A stretch of 7,250 nt of DNA from Azoarcus sp. (GCA_031259795.1 JAIRLA010000277.1:1-7250), one strand, 5' to 3'; counted from the first letter of the stretch, positions 1 through 6,664 are shown. Numbers and translations are program-made. Notes: generated by a model not told the origin, from the sequence alone.

Positions 1-1
1 C

Positions 2-292
2 CCCCCCCGATCAACACGCGGCCGCGCCGCGCGGGGTGGTGTCCCCCCCCGCCCCCCGCCAACCCCCCACCCTCTCCCCCCTGCGGGGGGCGAGGGGAAT
101 CCATCGGAAGAACTCGTCATTGCGAGAACGCCCCCCCCTCGTCATTGCGAGGAGCGCAGCGACGTGGCAATCCAGTTCGTTCCATCCGGCGCGAGAGCGC
201 CGCTGTTGGCGCGCAGCGCCGCTGATATGACGCCAAATACGCAAGCCCGCCGCCCGAACCGTTCCACGACACCGGAGCCTGTCCCACGATGA
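2..292 (+). CDS. Possible 3' end of rnfC (partial, tentative)
   Basis: The frame beginning at base 2 has no stop codon until TGA at 290-292. That stop overlaps the rnfD start as ATGA, the same junction type seen between rnfG and rnfE. In the standard rnfABCDGE order the gene before rnfD is rnfC, whose C-terminal tail is variable and low in complexity, so this could be its end. The encoded tail is rich in Pro, Arg and Ala, has no recognisable RnfC domain, and is partly read from the dispersed repeat at 140-224. Caution is needed: in this GC-rich stretch the other two plus frames are also open from the window edge to 225 and 230, so openness alone means little. The alternative is plain intergenic DNA, with rnfC ending before the window. 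Confidence 0.25.
   Translation, partial: PPRSTRGRAARGGVPPRPPPTPHPLPPAGGEGNPSEELVIARTPPPRHCEERSDVAIQFVPSGARAPLLARSAADMTPNTQARRPNRSTTPEPVPR
70..96. repeat. C-rich perfect-arm hairpin, dispersed-repeat type
   Basis: Two 12-base arms (70-81 and 85-96) pair with a single T/C mismatch around a three-base loop (tgc). One arm is ccctctcccccc and the other ggggggcgaggg. Sequences of the 'ccctctccccc...gggggcgaggg' kind are common dispersed palindromes in GC-rich bacterial genomes. No T-run follows on the plus strand, so it is not a classical intrinsic terminator. It could still stabilise an mRNA end or slow a polymerase. Confidence 0.5.
113..126 (+). repeat. Truncated copy of the dispersed repeat head
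   Basis: The 14 bases ctcgtcattgcgag at 113-126 recur exactly at 138-151, where they begin the longer repeat copy. This looks like a head-only fragment beside a fuller copy. It could be a nested insertion or a partial deletion. Confidence 0.5.
140..224 (+). repeat. Dispersed palindromic repeat, copy 1
   Basis: The first 45 bases (140-184) match 6530-6574 at 42 of 45 positions, in the same orientation. The core reads gtcattgcgagg ... ggcaatccag, with attgc and gcaat as short inverted arms. A GC-rich hairpin-prone tail follows: gcgcgagagcgccgctg (189-205), then a related unit gcgcgcagcgccgctg (209-224). So the tail is nearly duplicated here, while copy 2 has it once. I know sequences of this type as a widely dispersed intergenic repeat in many proteobacteria, often mis-annotated as short ORFs (for example translations like 'HCEERSDAAIQ'). 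No transposase is linked to it here. Confidence 0.75.
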
Positions 293-1398
293 ACCCCATC
301 GCCTACCAAGCCGGGCGCACTTACGCTTCGCCGCACGCGCACGGCGGCGGCAAGGGCGCGCGCGCCATGTTTTTCGTGCAACTGGCGCTCGCGCCCGCGA
401 CGCTTTTCGGCTTCTGGCTCTACGGCTGGCCCGCCTTTTTCCTGTGGCTCGTCACGATCCTGTCCGCGCTCTTCTTTGAATTCACCTGTCTGCGCCTGAT
501 GGGCAACAAAACGCCGGGCCGCGTCCTGTGCGACGGTTCGGCGCTGCTGACCGGCTGGCTGCTGGCGATGACGCTGCCGCCATGGGCCCCTTGGTGGATC
601 GGCTTCATCGGCGCCTTCATCGCCATCGTCATCGGCAAGCAAGTCTTCGGCGGCCTCGGGCAAAACGTCTTCAACCCGGCGATGGCGGCGCGGGTGGCGC
701 TGCTCATCTCCTTTCCGCTGCAACTCACGACATGGGTCGCGCCGCTGCCGCTTGCCGCGCTCCCCTCGCCGGGATGGCTCGAAAGCCTGCACATCACGCT
801 CGGACAAGCAGCGCCGCCGGACGCCATGACCAGCGCCTCGCTGCTCGGCTACGCCCGGAGCGAACTCACGCGCGGCGCGGATCTATTGCAGGCGTTCGCC
901 GCCGGCCAGGCGGCGCCGCGAATTTCGTGGCTTGGCGTGCGCGCCGGCAGCCTGGGCGAATCCTCGGCGCTGCTGCTCGCCCTCGGCGGCCTCTTCCTCC
1001 TCGCCACCGGCGTAATCCGCTGGCACGCGCCCGCGGGCATGCTCGCGGGCGTCCTCGTACCGGCGTTCATCGCACATGCCGCCGCGCCCGGCGCATATCT
1101 CGACGCACAAGCCCATCTTTTATCCGGCGCGCTGCTGCTGGGCGCCTTCTTCATCGCCACCGATTATGTGACCACCCCCATCACCGGCGCGGGGCAATTC
1201 GTCTTCGGCCTGGGCGCCGGAATCATGACATGGATCATCCGCAGCCTCGGCGGCTATCCGGAAGGCGTGGCCTTCGCCATCCTGTTCATGAACGCCTCGA
1301 CGCCGCTCATCGACCACTGCACCCGTCCACGCGTCTTCGGGCGCACCCGCGCGGGAGAAGCGCTCGAAGCGGGCGCATCCTCCGGCAAGAGCGCCTGA
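289..1398 (+). CDS. rnfD: Rnf/Rsx electron transport complex subunit RnfD
   Basis: Inner-membrane flavoprotein subunit (369 aa, normal length) of the Rnf complex, which couples electron flow between NAD(H) and ferredoxin to ion movement; in enterobacteria the complex (Rsx) helps reduce SoxR. Family landmarks are clear: GLGQNVFNPAMAARV at residues 122-136, several hydrophobic helices, ATDYVTTPIT at 290-299, GGYPEGVAF at 321-329, and a TRPRVFG end (345-351) like E. coli RsxD. The covalent-FMN motif aligns at residues 178-184, D-A-M-T-S-A-S. E. coli has D-G-I-S-Q-A-T here with Thr187 as acceptor, so this protein offers Ser184. The ATG at 289 has a GGAG at 274-277 and overlaps an upstream TGA. 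The next gene, rnfG, starts 2 bases after the stop, indicating one operon. Identity is secure from motifs and neighbours. Confidence 0.96.
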   Translation: MNPIAYQAGRTYASPHAHGGGKGARAMFFVQLALAPATLFGFWLYGWPAFFLWLVTILSALFFEFTCLRLMGNKTPGRVLCDGSALLTGWLLAMTLPPWAPWWIGFIGAFIAIVIGKQVFGGLGQNVFNPAMAARVALLISFPLQLTTWVAPLPLAALPSPGWLESLHITLGQAAPPDAMTSASLLGYARSELTRGADLLQAFAAGQAAPRISWLGVRAGSLGESSALLLALGGLFLLATGVIRWHAPAGMLAGVLVPAFIAHAAAPGAYLDAQAHLLSGALLLGAFFIATDYVTTPITGAGQFVFGLGAGIMTWIIRSLGGYPEGVAFAILFMNASTPLIDHCTRPRVFGRTRAGEALEAGASSGKSA

Positions 1399-1400
1399 AA

Positions 1401-2006
1401 ATGCTGGAAAAGTGGAAAAGCCGCCCGCTCTACCAACCGCTGCTGCTGGGCGCGGTGACCCTGCTGGCCTCCGCCTCGCTCGCCTGGGCGGCCAGCGCCA
1501 CGCGGGAAGCGATCGCCCAGGCGGAAGAGCGCGACCTGCGCGACTCCCTCGCGCAAGTGCTGCCGGAAGGCTTCGCCGACAACGACCTCGCCGCCGCGCG
1601 CGCCGAAATCGACACGGGGGCGGCGACGCCCGTCACCGTTTACCGGGCGCGGCGGGCCGGCGTAGTAAACGGCGCGGTCTTCAAAGTATCCGGCAAGGGC
1701 TACGGCGGCGAAATCGTCATCCTGATGGCCGTCGACAAAGCGGGCGCGCTACTGGGCGTCCGCATCCTCAAGCACAGCGAGACCCCGGGTCTCGGCGACA
1801 AGATCGAAGCGGAAAAAAGCAATTGGATCGACAACTTCGCGGGCAAGGCGCTCGGCACGGCGGCATGGGCGGTCAAAAAAGACGGCGGCGACTTCGACCA
1901 GTTCGCCGGCGCCACGATCACCCCGCGCGCCGTGGTGGAAGCGGTCAAGAAAGGACTGGAAACCTTCGCGCGCCACAAAGCGGCAATCCTGGGAGAGTCA
2001 TCATGA
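1401..2006 (+). CDS. rnfG: Rnf/Rsx electron transport complex subunit RnfG
   Basis: Flavoprotein subunit (201 aa) with one N-terminal membrane anchor and a periplasmic FMN-binding domain related to NqrC. The anchor is the hydrophobic stretch at about residues 14-32, after a short basic N-terminus (MLEKWKSR). The domain shows the typical core GYGGEIVILMAVD (100-112), a SETPGLGDKI segment (126-135), and the flavin attachment motif D-Q-F-A-G-A-T at 166-172. Thr172 is the expected site for phosphoester-linked FMN added by ApbE; no apbE lies in the window. The motif has Ala169 where Ser or Thr is more usual. The gene starts 2 bases after rnfD with no strong ribosome site (only caagag nearby), so it may depend on coupling to rnfD. 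Its stop overlaps the rnfE start as ATGA. Confidence 0.96.
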   Translation: MLEKWKSRPLYQPLLLGAVTLLASASLAWAASATREAIAQAEERDLRDSLAQVLPEGFADNDLAAARAEIDTGAATPVTVYRARRAGVVNGAVFKVSGKGYGGEIVILMAVDKAGALLGVRILKHSETPGLGDKIEAEKSNWIDNFAGKALGTAAWAVKKDGGDFDQFAGATITPRAVVEAVKKGLETFARHKAAILGESS

Positions 2007-2647
2007 GCACGAACGCCATGACGCTGGTCAAGGACGGACTCTGGCACAACAACGTCGTCTTCGCGCAAATGCTGGCGCTTTGCCCGACCATGGCGGTGAC
2101 GACCAGCGGCGCCAACGGCCTCGGCATGGGCCTCGCCACCACGGCGGTACTGCTCGTCTCCAACGTGCTCGTCGCCCTGATTCGCGGCATCGTCAGCGAA
2201 CAAGTGCGCATCCCGGTTTTCATCGTCCTGATCGCCAGTCTCGTCACCGTCGTCGACATGGCGCTCAACGCCTGGCTGCATGAACTCCACAAAGTGCTGG
2301 GCCTGTTCATCGCCCTGATCGTAGTGAACTGCGCCATCCTCGGCCGCGCCGAAGCCTTCGCCTCCCGCAACGCCGTCGGCGCCGCCTTCATCGACGGCCT
2401 GTTCATGGGCATCGGCTTCACCCTCGCCCTCGTCGTGATCGGCCTGATCCGCGAAATGCTGGGAAGCGGCACGCTCTTCGCGCAAGCCTCGCAACTCCTG
2501 GGCGCGAACTTCGCCTTCCTGGAAATCCGCCTGCACGACCGTGGCGGCGCGCTCCTGATGATCCTGCCGCCGGGCGCCTTCGCCGCGATGGCCTTCCTGC
2601 TCGCGGGCAAGCGCGTGCTCGACAAGCGCTTCGCGCCAGCGCGCTGA
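2003..2647 (+). CDS. rnfE: Rnf/Rsx electron transport complex subunit RnfE
   Basis: Integral membrane subunit (214 aa) of the NqrD/RnfE family. It pairs with the homologous RnfA in the membrane core of the Rnf complex. About six hydrophobic segments are visible. Two conserved half-motifs carry the family cysteines: ALCPTMAVT (residues 25-33, Cys27) and VNCAILGRAEAFASRN (108-123, Cys110). In the related NqrD/NqrE pair such cysteines hold an iron-sulfur cluster within the membrane. LPPGAF (188-193) near the C-terminus is also typical. The start ATG at 2003 overlaps the rnfG stop and has a good ribosome site, GGGAGAG at 1991-1997, five bases before it. This site suggests RnfE can be initiated efficiently in its own right as well as by coupling. 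Identification is firm. Confidence 0.96.
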   Translation: MSTNAMTLVKDGLWHNNVVFAQMLALCPTMAVTTSGANGLGMGLATTAVLLVSNVLVALIRGIVSEQVRIPVFIVLIASLVTVVDMALNAWLHELHKVLGLFIALIVVNCAILGRAEAFASRNAVGAAFIDGLFMGIGFTLALVVIGLIREMLGSGTLFAQASQLLGANFAFLEIRLHDRGGALLMILPPGAFAAMAFLLAGKRVLDKRFAPAR

Positions 2648-2681
2648 CCGCGTTCACCCAAAGAAAAAGGAGACCGCCGCC

Positions 2682-2960
2682 ATGCAAATCGGCGTCGTCT
2701 ATTCCGAACCCGACCAACAAATCTGGCTCAACATCGAAGTCCCCGACACCGCGACGATACGAGAAGCCATCGAGCGCTCGGGCATCCTCGGACAATGCCC
2801 GCAAATCGACCTCGACACCCAGAAAGTCGGCATCTTCGGCAAACTCTCCAAACTCGACGCCCCCCTCAAACCCGGCGACCGGGTGGAAATCTACCGGCCC
2901 ATCATCGTCGACCCGGAAACGGCGCCGAGAAAAGACCGGATGGAAAGCGCGGAAGAGTAG
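2682..2960 (+). CDS. rnfH: RnfH family ubiquitin-like protein
   Basis: Small soluble protein (92 aa) of the RnfH family, with a ubiquitin-like beta-grasp fold. Its biochemical role is not established. It is often the last gene of rnf operons in beta- and gammaproteobacteria; related copies elsewhere sit beside ratA, smpB or smpA-type genes. Conserved blocks are the N-terminal strand QIGVVYSEPDQQIWL (2-16), VGIFGK (49-54), and the C-terminal GDRVEIYRPIIVDP (65-78). A strong ribosome site, AAGGAGA at 2667-2673, lies eight bases before the ATG. The 34-base gap from rnfE is short enough for operon membership. The last dozen residues are charged and probably disordered. No membrane segment or metal-binding motif is seen. 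Confidence 0.93.
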   Translation: MQIGVVYSEPDQQIWLNIEVPDTATIREAIERSGILGQCPQIDLDTQKVGIFGKLSKLDAPLKPGDRVEIYRPIIVDPETAPRKDRMESAEE

Positions 2961-3180
2961 TGACGCGCCCGCCGGAGGCAAGGGATGGTCGTACCGTTGC
3001 AGGGAAGGTAAAGCGTTGTCGGCGCGATGGACACTTCCCTCCCCCGCTTGCGTGGCATAGGTATCTACATGTCTGGTTCCGTCCGATTCCATCCCGATTC
3101 CGCTGATTGCAGGAGCGGTTTGCCGCCATTCCCGGAGATCATGAACAGGCGCTCGGGCTCTGGCGCGGCGACTCATTTTG

Positions 3181-4017
3181 TCATCCAGTCCACCGTCCGC
3201 CCGATACCCGTTCGATTCCGGCCAGATCCGGCCATGAGGCGATGGCGGCGAAGCCGGCGTCAGCCAGGATGCCGCGCACGGCGGCGGCTTGGTCGTGGCC
3301 GTGTTCCATGAACAGCCAGCCGCCGTTTTCGAGGCGGCGGCCCGCGCCGGCGGCGATGAGCGCCAAGCCGGCAAGGCCGTTTCCGCCGGCGGCCAATGCT
3401 TCGCGCGGCTCGAAACGCAGGTCGCCAAGGGTAAGGTGCGGGTCGTTTTCGGCTACGTAGGGCGGGTTGGCGACGATGAGGTGGAAATGCTCCTCGCCCA
3501 GTTCCGCGTACCAATCGCTGCACAGGAAGGAGACGCTCGCGCCCAGGCGGATGGCGTTGGACATCGCTACCGACAATGCCGCGCGCGACTGGTCGAGCGC
3601 GCAGACTTCCGCGCGATCCAGTTCCAGCGCCAGCGTGATCGCCAGTACGCCGGAGCCTGTTCCCATGTCGAGCACCTTCGCATGGGGCATGGCGCTGAAA
3701 TGCGCCAGCGCCAGTTCCACCAGCAATTCGGTTTCGGGGCGGGGGATCAGGACTTCCGGGCCGACCATGAAGCCGCGCCCGTAGAATTCGCGTTCGCCGA
3801 TGAGATAGGCCATGGGCACGCCGACGGCGCGGCGTTCGACCAGAGCGCGGAACGTCGTCCATTCCGCCTGCGGCAGTGCTTTTTCGGGCCATGCCGCGAG
3901 GTGCGCGGCGGAACATTGGTGTACGCGCCGCAGCAACAGGCGCGCTTCCGGCGGCGCGATATATCCGCGCGCCCACGCCAGCGCTCCGGCAATGTCGGGG
4001 GATTCCGGCGGGATCAT
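3181..4017 (-). CDS. prmC: Peptide chain release factor N(5)-glutamine methyltransferase PrmC
   Basis: SAM-dependent methyltransferase (278 aa; also called HemK) that methylates the side-chain nitrogen of Gln in the GGQ motif of release factors, improving termination. An N-terminal helical substrate-recognition part (about 1-75) is followed by a Rossmann-type catalytic domain. Visible motifs are [11 protein letters not shown] (91-101), the SAM-binding loop [13 protein letters not shown] (115-127) and the catalytic NPPYV (184-188), which grips the glutamine. EPREAL (203-208) and GGWLFMEHG (232-240) also fit the family. The ATG overlaps the prfA stop by four bases (ATGA), and a GGAAGA lies a few bases upstream inside prfA, so enzyme and substrate are translationally linked. 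The gene ends 220 bases from the convergent rnfH stop. Confidence 0.96.
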   Translation of the reverse strand: MIPPESPDIAGALAWARGYIAPPEARLLLRRVHQCSAAHLAAWPEKALPQAEWTTFRALVERRAVGVPMAYLIGEREFYGRGFMVGPEVLIPRPETELLVELALAHFSAMPHAKVLDMGTGSGVLAITLALELDRAEVCALDQSRAALSVAMSNAIRLGASVSFLCSDWYAELGEEHFHLIVANPPYVAENDPHLTLGDLRFEPREALAAGGNGLAGLALIAAGAGRRLENGGWLFMEHGHDQAAAVRGILADAGFAAIASWPDLAGIERVSGGRWTG

Positions 4018-5096
4018 GTTTCTTCCGCCAGCGCCGCCAGTTGTTCGGCCTGGTGTTCAAGGATCAGCGCGTCGACGATTTCGTCGAATTCGCCGTCCAT
4101 GACCGCGTCGAGCCGGTACAAGGTGAGGTTGATGCGGTGGTCGGTCACCCGGCCTTGCGGGAAGTTGTAGGTGCGGATGCGCTCCGAGCGGTCGCCGCTG
4201 CCGATCAGGCCGCGCCGGGTGGCGGCTTCGGCGGCTTGGCGCGCGCGCATGCGGGCGTCGTGCAGGCGCGCGGCCAGCACCGCCAGCGCCCGCGCCTTGT
4301 TGCTGTGCTGGCTGCGTTCGGCCTGGCATTCGACGACGAATCCGCTTGGCAGGTGGGTGATGCGCACGGCGGAGTCGGTCTTGTTGATGTGCTGTCCGCC
4401 CGCGCCGGTGGCGCGAAAAGTGTCGATGCGCAGGTCGGCGGGGTTGATGGCGAGCGCTTCCAGTTCGCCGGCTTCGGGCATCACCGCCACCGTGCATGTC
4501 GAGGTGTGGATGCGCCCCTGCGCTTCGGTGACCGGGATGCGCTGCACCCTGTGGCCGCCGGATTCGAATTTCAGCCGCGACCACGCGCCCGCGCCCGCGA
4601 CGCGGATGATGACTTCGCGGTAGCCGCCGAGACCGGATTCGTTGGCGGAGACGGTTTCGACTTTCCAGCCCCGGCGCTCGGCATAGCGCGCGTACATGCG
4701 CAGCAGGTTGGCGGCGAAAAGCGCCGCCTCCTCGCCGCCCGTGCCGGCGCGGATTTCGACGAAAAGGTTGCGCTCGTCGTTGGGGTCGCGCGGCAGCAGC
4801 GCGTATTGCAGGGCATCCCTGAGTCTGGCGCAACGCGCTTGTCCGGCGGCGAGTTCGGTTTCGCCCAGCGCGCGCATTTCCGGATCGCCGAGGAGTTCGC
4901 GGGCGGTGGCGCAATCGTCTTCCGCTTGGCGCAACTCGCGGTAGAGCGCCGCCACCGGTTCGATTTCGGCGCGTTCGCGCGAGAGTTCACGAAAGCGCTC
5001 CAGATCGCGCGCGGCCCCTTCGCCGCCCAGCTCGCGGTCGAGTTCATCGAGGCGGTTGGCGAGACGGTCGAGTTTGTCGCGGATATTTTGTTTCAT
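4014..5096 (-). CDS. prfA: Peptide chain release factor 1 (RF1)
   Basis: Class I release factor (360 aa, same size as E. coli RF1) that recognises UAA and UAG and triggers peptide hydrolysis. The stop-codon reading tripeptide is P-V-T at residues 188-190, within [17 protein letters not shown]. That is RF1-type rather than the SPF of RF2. The catalytic GGQ lies at 233-235 in [17 protein letters not shown], with Gln235 the PrmC methylation site. Both positions match E. coli numbering, which supports the ATG at 5096. The N-terminal coiled-coil domain covers about 1-100. No in-frame stop needing a programmed frameshift is present, as expected for RF1. It lies 33 bases after hemA without a strong ribosome site and overlaps prmC by four bases. 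Confidence 0.97.
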   Translation of the reverse strand: MKQNIRDKLDRLANRLDELDRELGGEGAARDLERFRELSRERAEIEPVAALYRELRQAEDDCATARELLGDPEMRALGETELAAGQARCARLRDALQYALLPRDPNDERNLFVEIRAGTGGEEAALFAANLLRMYARYAERRGWKVETVSANESGLGGYREVIIRVAGAGAWSRLKFESGGHRVQRIPVTEAQGRIHTSTCTVAVMPEAGELEALAINPADLRIDTFRATGAGGQHINKTDSAVRITHLPSGFVVECQAERSQHSNKARALAVLAARLHDARMRARQAAEAATRRGLIGSGDRSERIRTYNFPQGRVTDHRINLTLYRLDAVMDGEFDEIVDALILEHQAEQLAALAEET

Positions 5097-5129
5097 GAAA
5101 CCGGACGGATGCGTGCTCCCGCCACCCCG

Positions 5130-6383
5130 TCAGGAATGGCCGGGAAGATTGAACAATTGCCGGACGACGCGCCCGGCCTCGGCGTGATGCGCGTCCTCGG
5201 CCTGGTTGAGATAGCGCGTCGGCCCGTGCATCAGCTTGTTGGTGATGCCGTGCGAAAGCGCTTCGAGCACCCTGGCGGGATCATCGCCGCGCGCGAGGAG
5301 TTTGCGCGCGCGTTCGAGTTCCGCCTCGCGCACCGTCTCGGCGTGCTGGCGCAGGGCGCGGATGACCGGCACCGCGTCGCGCGCCCGCAGCCAGTGCAGG
5401 AAACCGTCCACCCGGCTGTCGATGATGCTTTCGGCCTCGACCACCGCCTGCTGGCGCGATTCCAGCCCGGCGTCGACCACCTGGGCGAGATCGTCGATCG
5501 TGTACAGGAAAACGTCGTCGAGTCCGGCGACTTCGGCCTCGATGTCGCGCGGCACGGCGAGATCGACCATCACCATGGGGCGGTGCCGCCGCGCCCGCAC
5601 CGCGCGCTCGACCATCCCCAACCCGACGATGGGCAAGGGCGAAGCCGTACAGGAGACCACGATATCGAAACGCGGCAGCGCTTCGGCGATGGCTTCCATC
5701 GTGAGCGTCTCCGCGCCGAAGGGTTCGGCCAGCGCGCGCGCGCGCGCCTCGGTGCGATTGGCGATGGCGAGCGCGCGCGGTGAGGCGCTGGCGAAATGCG
5801 CCAAGCACAGCGCGATGATCTCGCCCGCACCGATGAACAGGACGCGCTGCTCGTCGATGCGCTCGAAAATCCGTTCCGCCAGATGCACGGCGGCGGCGGC
5901 GATCGACACGATATTGGCGCCGATCGCGGTGGTCGAGCGCACCTCTTTCGCCACCGCGAACGTGCTCTGGAAAAGTTTGTGCAACAGGGCGCCGAGCGTG
6001 CCCGCTTCTTCGGCGCGGCGCGCGGCCTCCTTGACCTGCCCGAGAATCTGCGGCTCGCCCAGCACCATTGAATCCAGCCCGCTCGCCACCCGGAAAACAT
6101 GGCGTATCGCTTCGCGCTCGGGGTGCGCATAGAGATAGGGCGCGATTTCGCCGGAAGGCAGATGGTGGAACCGCGCCAGCCAATCCGTCGCGTGCCGCGG
6201 CGTCTCGGCGGCGAAATAAAGCTCGGTGCGGTTGCAGGTCGACAGGATCGCCGCCTCGCGCACCGCCGGGCCGCATGTCAGATCGCGCAACGCGCGCTCC
6301 AGGCTGCCGGGGCCGAATGCCACCCGCTCGCGGATCGCAAGCGGCGCGGTGTGGTGGTTCAAACCCAGGGCATAAAGCGGCAT
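5130..6383 (-). CDS. hemA: Glutamyl-tRNA reductase (first step of heme synthesis)
   Basis: NADPH-dependent enzyme (417 aa from the chosen start) that reduces glutamyl-tRNA(Glu) to glutamate-1-semialdehyde, the committed step of the C5 tetrapyrrole route. The N-terminus reads [20 protein letters not shown]. The catalytic cysteine is Cys50 in [10 protein letters not shown] (48-57), and [17 protein letters not shown] at 102-118 is a family signature. The NADPH-binding loop is FIGAGEII (183-190), and a C-terminal helical dimerisation region follows from about 310. I chose ATG at 6383 because it gives the family's short N-terminus and places the catalytic Cys at 50, as in E. coli. An in-frame TTG at 6398 would add five residues and has GAGG six bases before it, while the ATG has no clear ribosome site. 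prfA follows 33 bases after the stop. Confidence 0.95.
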   Translation of the reverse strand: MPLYALGLNHHTAPLAIRERVAFGPGSLERALRDLTCGPAVREAAILSTCNRTELYFAAETPRHATDWLARFHHLPSGEIAPYLYAHPEREAIRHVFRVASGLDSMVLGEPQILGQVKEAARRAEEAGTLGALLHKLFQSTFAVAKEVRSTTAIGANIVSIAAAAVHLAERIFERIDEQRVLFIGAGEIIALCLAHFASASPRALAIANRTEARARALAEPFGAETLTMEAIAEALPRFDIVVSCTASPLPIVGLGMVERAVRARRHRPMVMVDLAVPRDIEAEVAGLDDVFLYTIDDLAQVVDAGLESRQQAVVEAESIIDSRVDGFLHWLRARDAVPVIRALRQHAETVREAELERARKLLARGDDPARVLEALSHGITNKLMHGPTRYLNQAEDAHHAEAGRVVRQLFNLPGHS

Positions 6384-6439
6384 ACAGGACAATGGCAAGG
6401 TCGGCCTCGCGGGCCGGGCAGCGGAAAGCGAACAGCGGG

Positions 6440-6474
6440 AAAAGCAAAACCGGCCAACCCGAAGGCTGGCCCGG
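6440..6474 (-). terminator. Intrinsic terminator upstream of hemA (UUCG loop)
   Basis: Read on the minus strand, arm ggccagcc (6471-6464), loop ttcg (6463-6460) and arm ggttggcc (6459-6452) form an eight-pair stem with one mismatch that can wobble as G-U in RNA. The loop closes as C(UUCG)G, one of the most stable RNA tetraloops. A T-rich run, ggttttgctttt (6451-6440), follows directly. This is a good factor-independent terminator for minus-strand transcription. It ends 57 bases before the hemA ATG, so it could stop transcripts from the 181-residue gene or from a promoter in between, or attenuate hemA. Confidence 0.7.
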
Positions 6475-6529
6475 CGCTTGGCTCAGGACCGCGAGTCTAC
6501 CATCAGGGATCGAGGGGCGGATCCCATCC

Positions 6530-6596
6530 CGTCATTGCGAGGAGCGTATCGACGCGGCAATCCAGTTCGTTCCAACCAGCGCGCAGCGCCGCTGGA
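6530..6596 (+). repeat. Dispersed palindromic repeat, copy 2
   Basis: Second copy of the repeat seen at 140-224, in the same orientation. The first 45 bases differ from copy 1 at only three positions (6547, 6549 and 6555). The tail is a single unit, accagcgcgcagcgccgctggat, with outer arms ccagcg (6576-6581) and cgctgg (6590-6595) able to pair. The two copies are in non-coding DNA 6.4 kb apart and bracket the rnf and hemA-prfA-prmC blocks. No flanking duplication or transposase is visible. Confidence 0.75.
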
Positions 6597-6664
6597 TAAA
6601 AAAGGGAGAGCGCTTACTTAAATTTACATACAGATAATAAAGCTTGGAGAGTGTTTTCATTGAT
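6597..6664. other. AT-rich non-coding stretch
   Basis: By direct count only 20 of the 60 bases at 6601-6660 are G or C, against a very GC-rich background. It runs from the a-run after repeat copy 2 through aaattt and ataataaagctt to gttttcat. It is where a minus-strand promoter for a leader RNA or for hemA might lie (TATTAT and TATGTA on the minus strand resemble -10 boxes). I could not match a convincing -35 box at proper spacing, so no promoter is called. Confidence 0.35.

Noticed and set aside
36..230. Short ORFs on both strands over the repeat at the left end
   Set aside because: They are translations of the dispersed repeat ('VIARSAATWQS' style) of a kind known to be spurious, with no ribosome site.
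1412..2002. Upstream extension of the rnfE frame
   Set aside because: This part is Arg/Gly-rich and out of frame with rnfG. RnfE homology begins at the ATG at 2003, which has a good ribosome site.
528..2006. Plus-strand open frame of 492 codons spanning rnfD and rnfG
   Set aside because: Its upstream part is an out-of-frame, Arg-rich shadow of rnfD; only the part from 1401 is real (rnfG), which starts at its own ATG just after the rnfD stop.
3001..3040. Inverted repeat agggaag / cttccct between rnfH and prmC as a terminator
   Set aside because: The stem is seven pairs with a 26-base loop and no T-run on either side; too weak to call.
3083..3101. Tandem ccgattcc spaced by 11 bases
   Set aside because: Two short copies could mimic an operator, but there is no promoter nearby, and the site is downstream of both flanking genes.
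3209..3221. cgttcgattccgg resembling a tRNA T-loop
   Set aside because: It lies inside the prmC coding end. No matching acceptor, D or anticodon stems surround it.
3876..5783. Long plus-strand open frame (635 codons) opposite prmC, prfA and hemA
   Set aside because: It is antisense to three genes with unmistakable motifs. Its Arg/Ala/Gly-heavy translation shows no domain; long open antisense frames are expected at this GC content.
6576..6606. Hairpin of repeat copy 2 followed by an A-run as a terminator
   Set aside because: The run is A on the plus strand, not T. On the minus strand the T-run precedes the stem, which is the wrong order.
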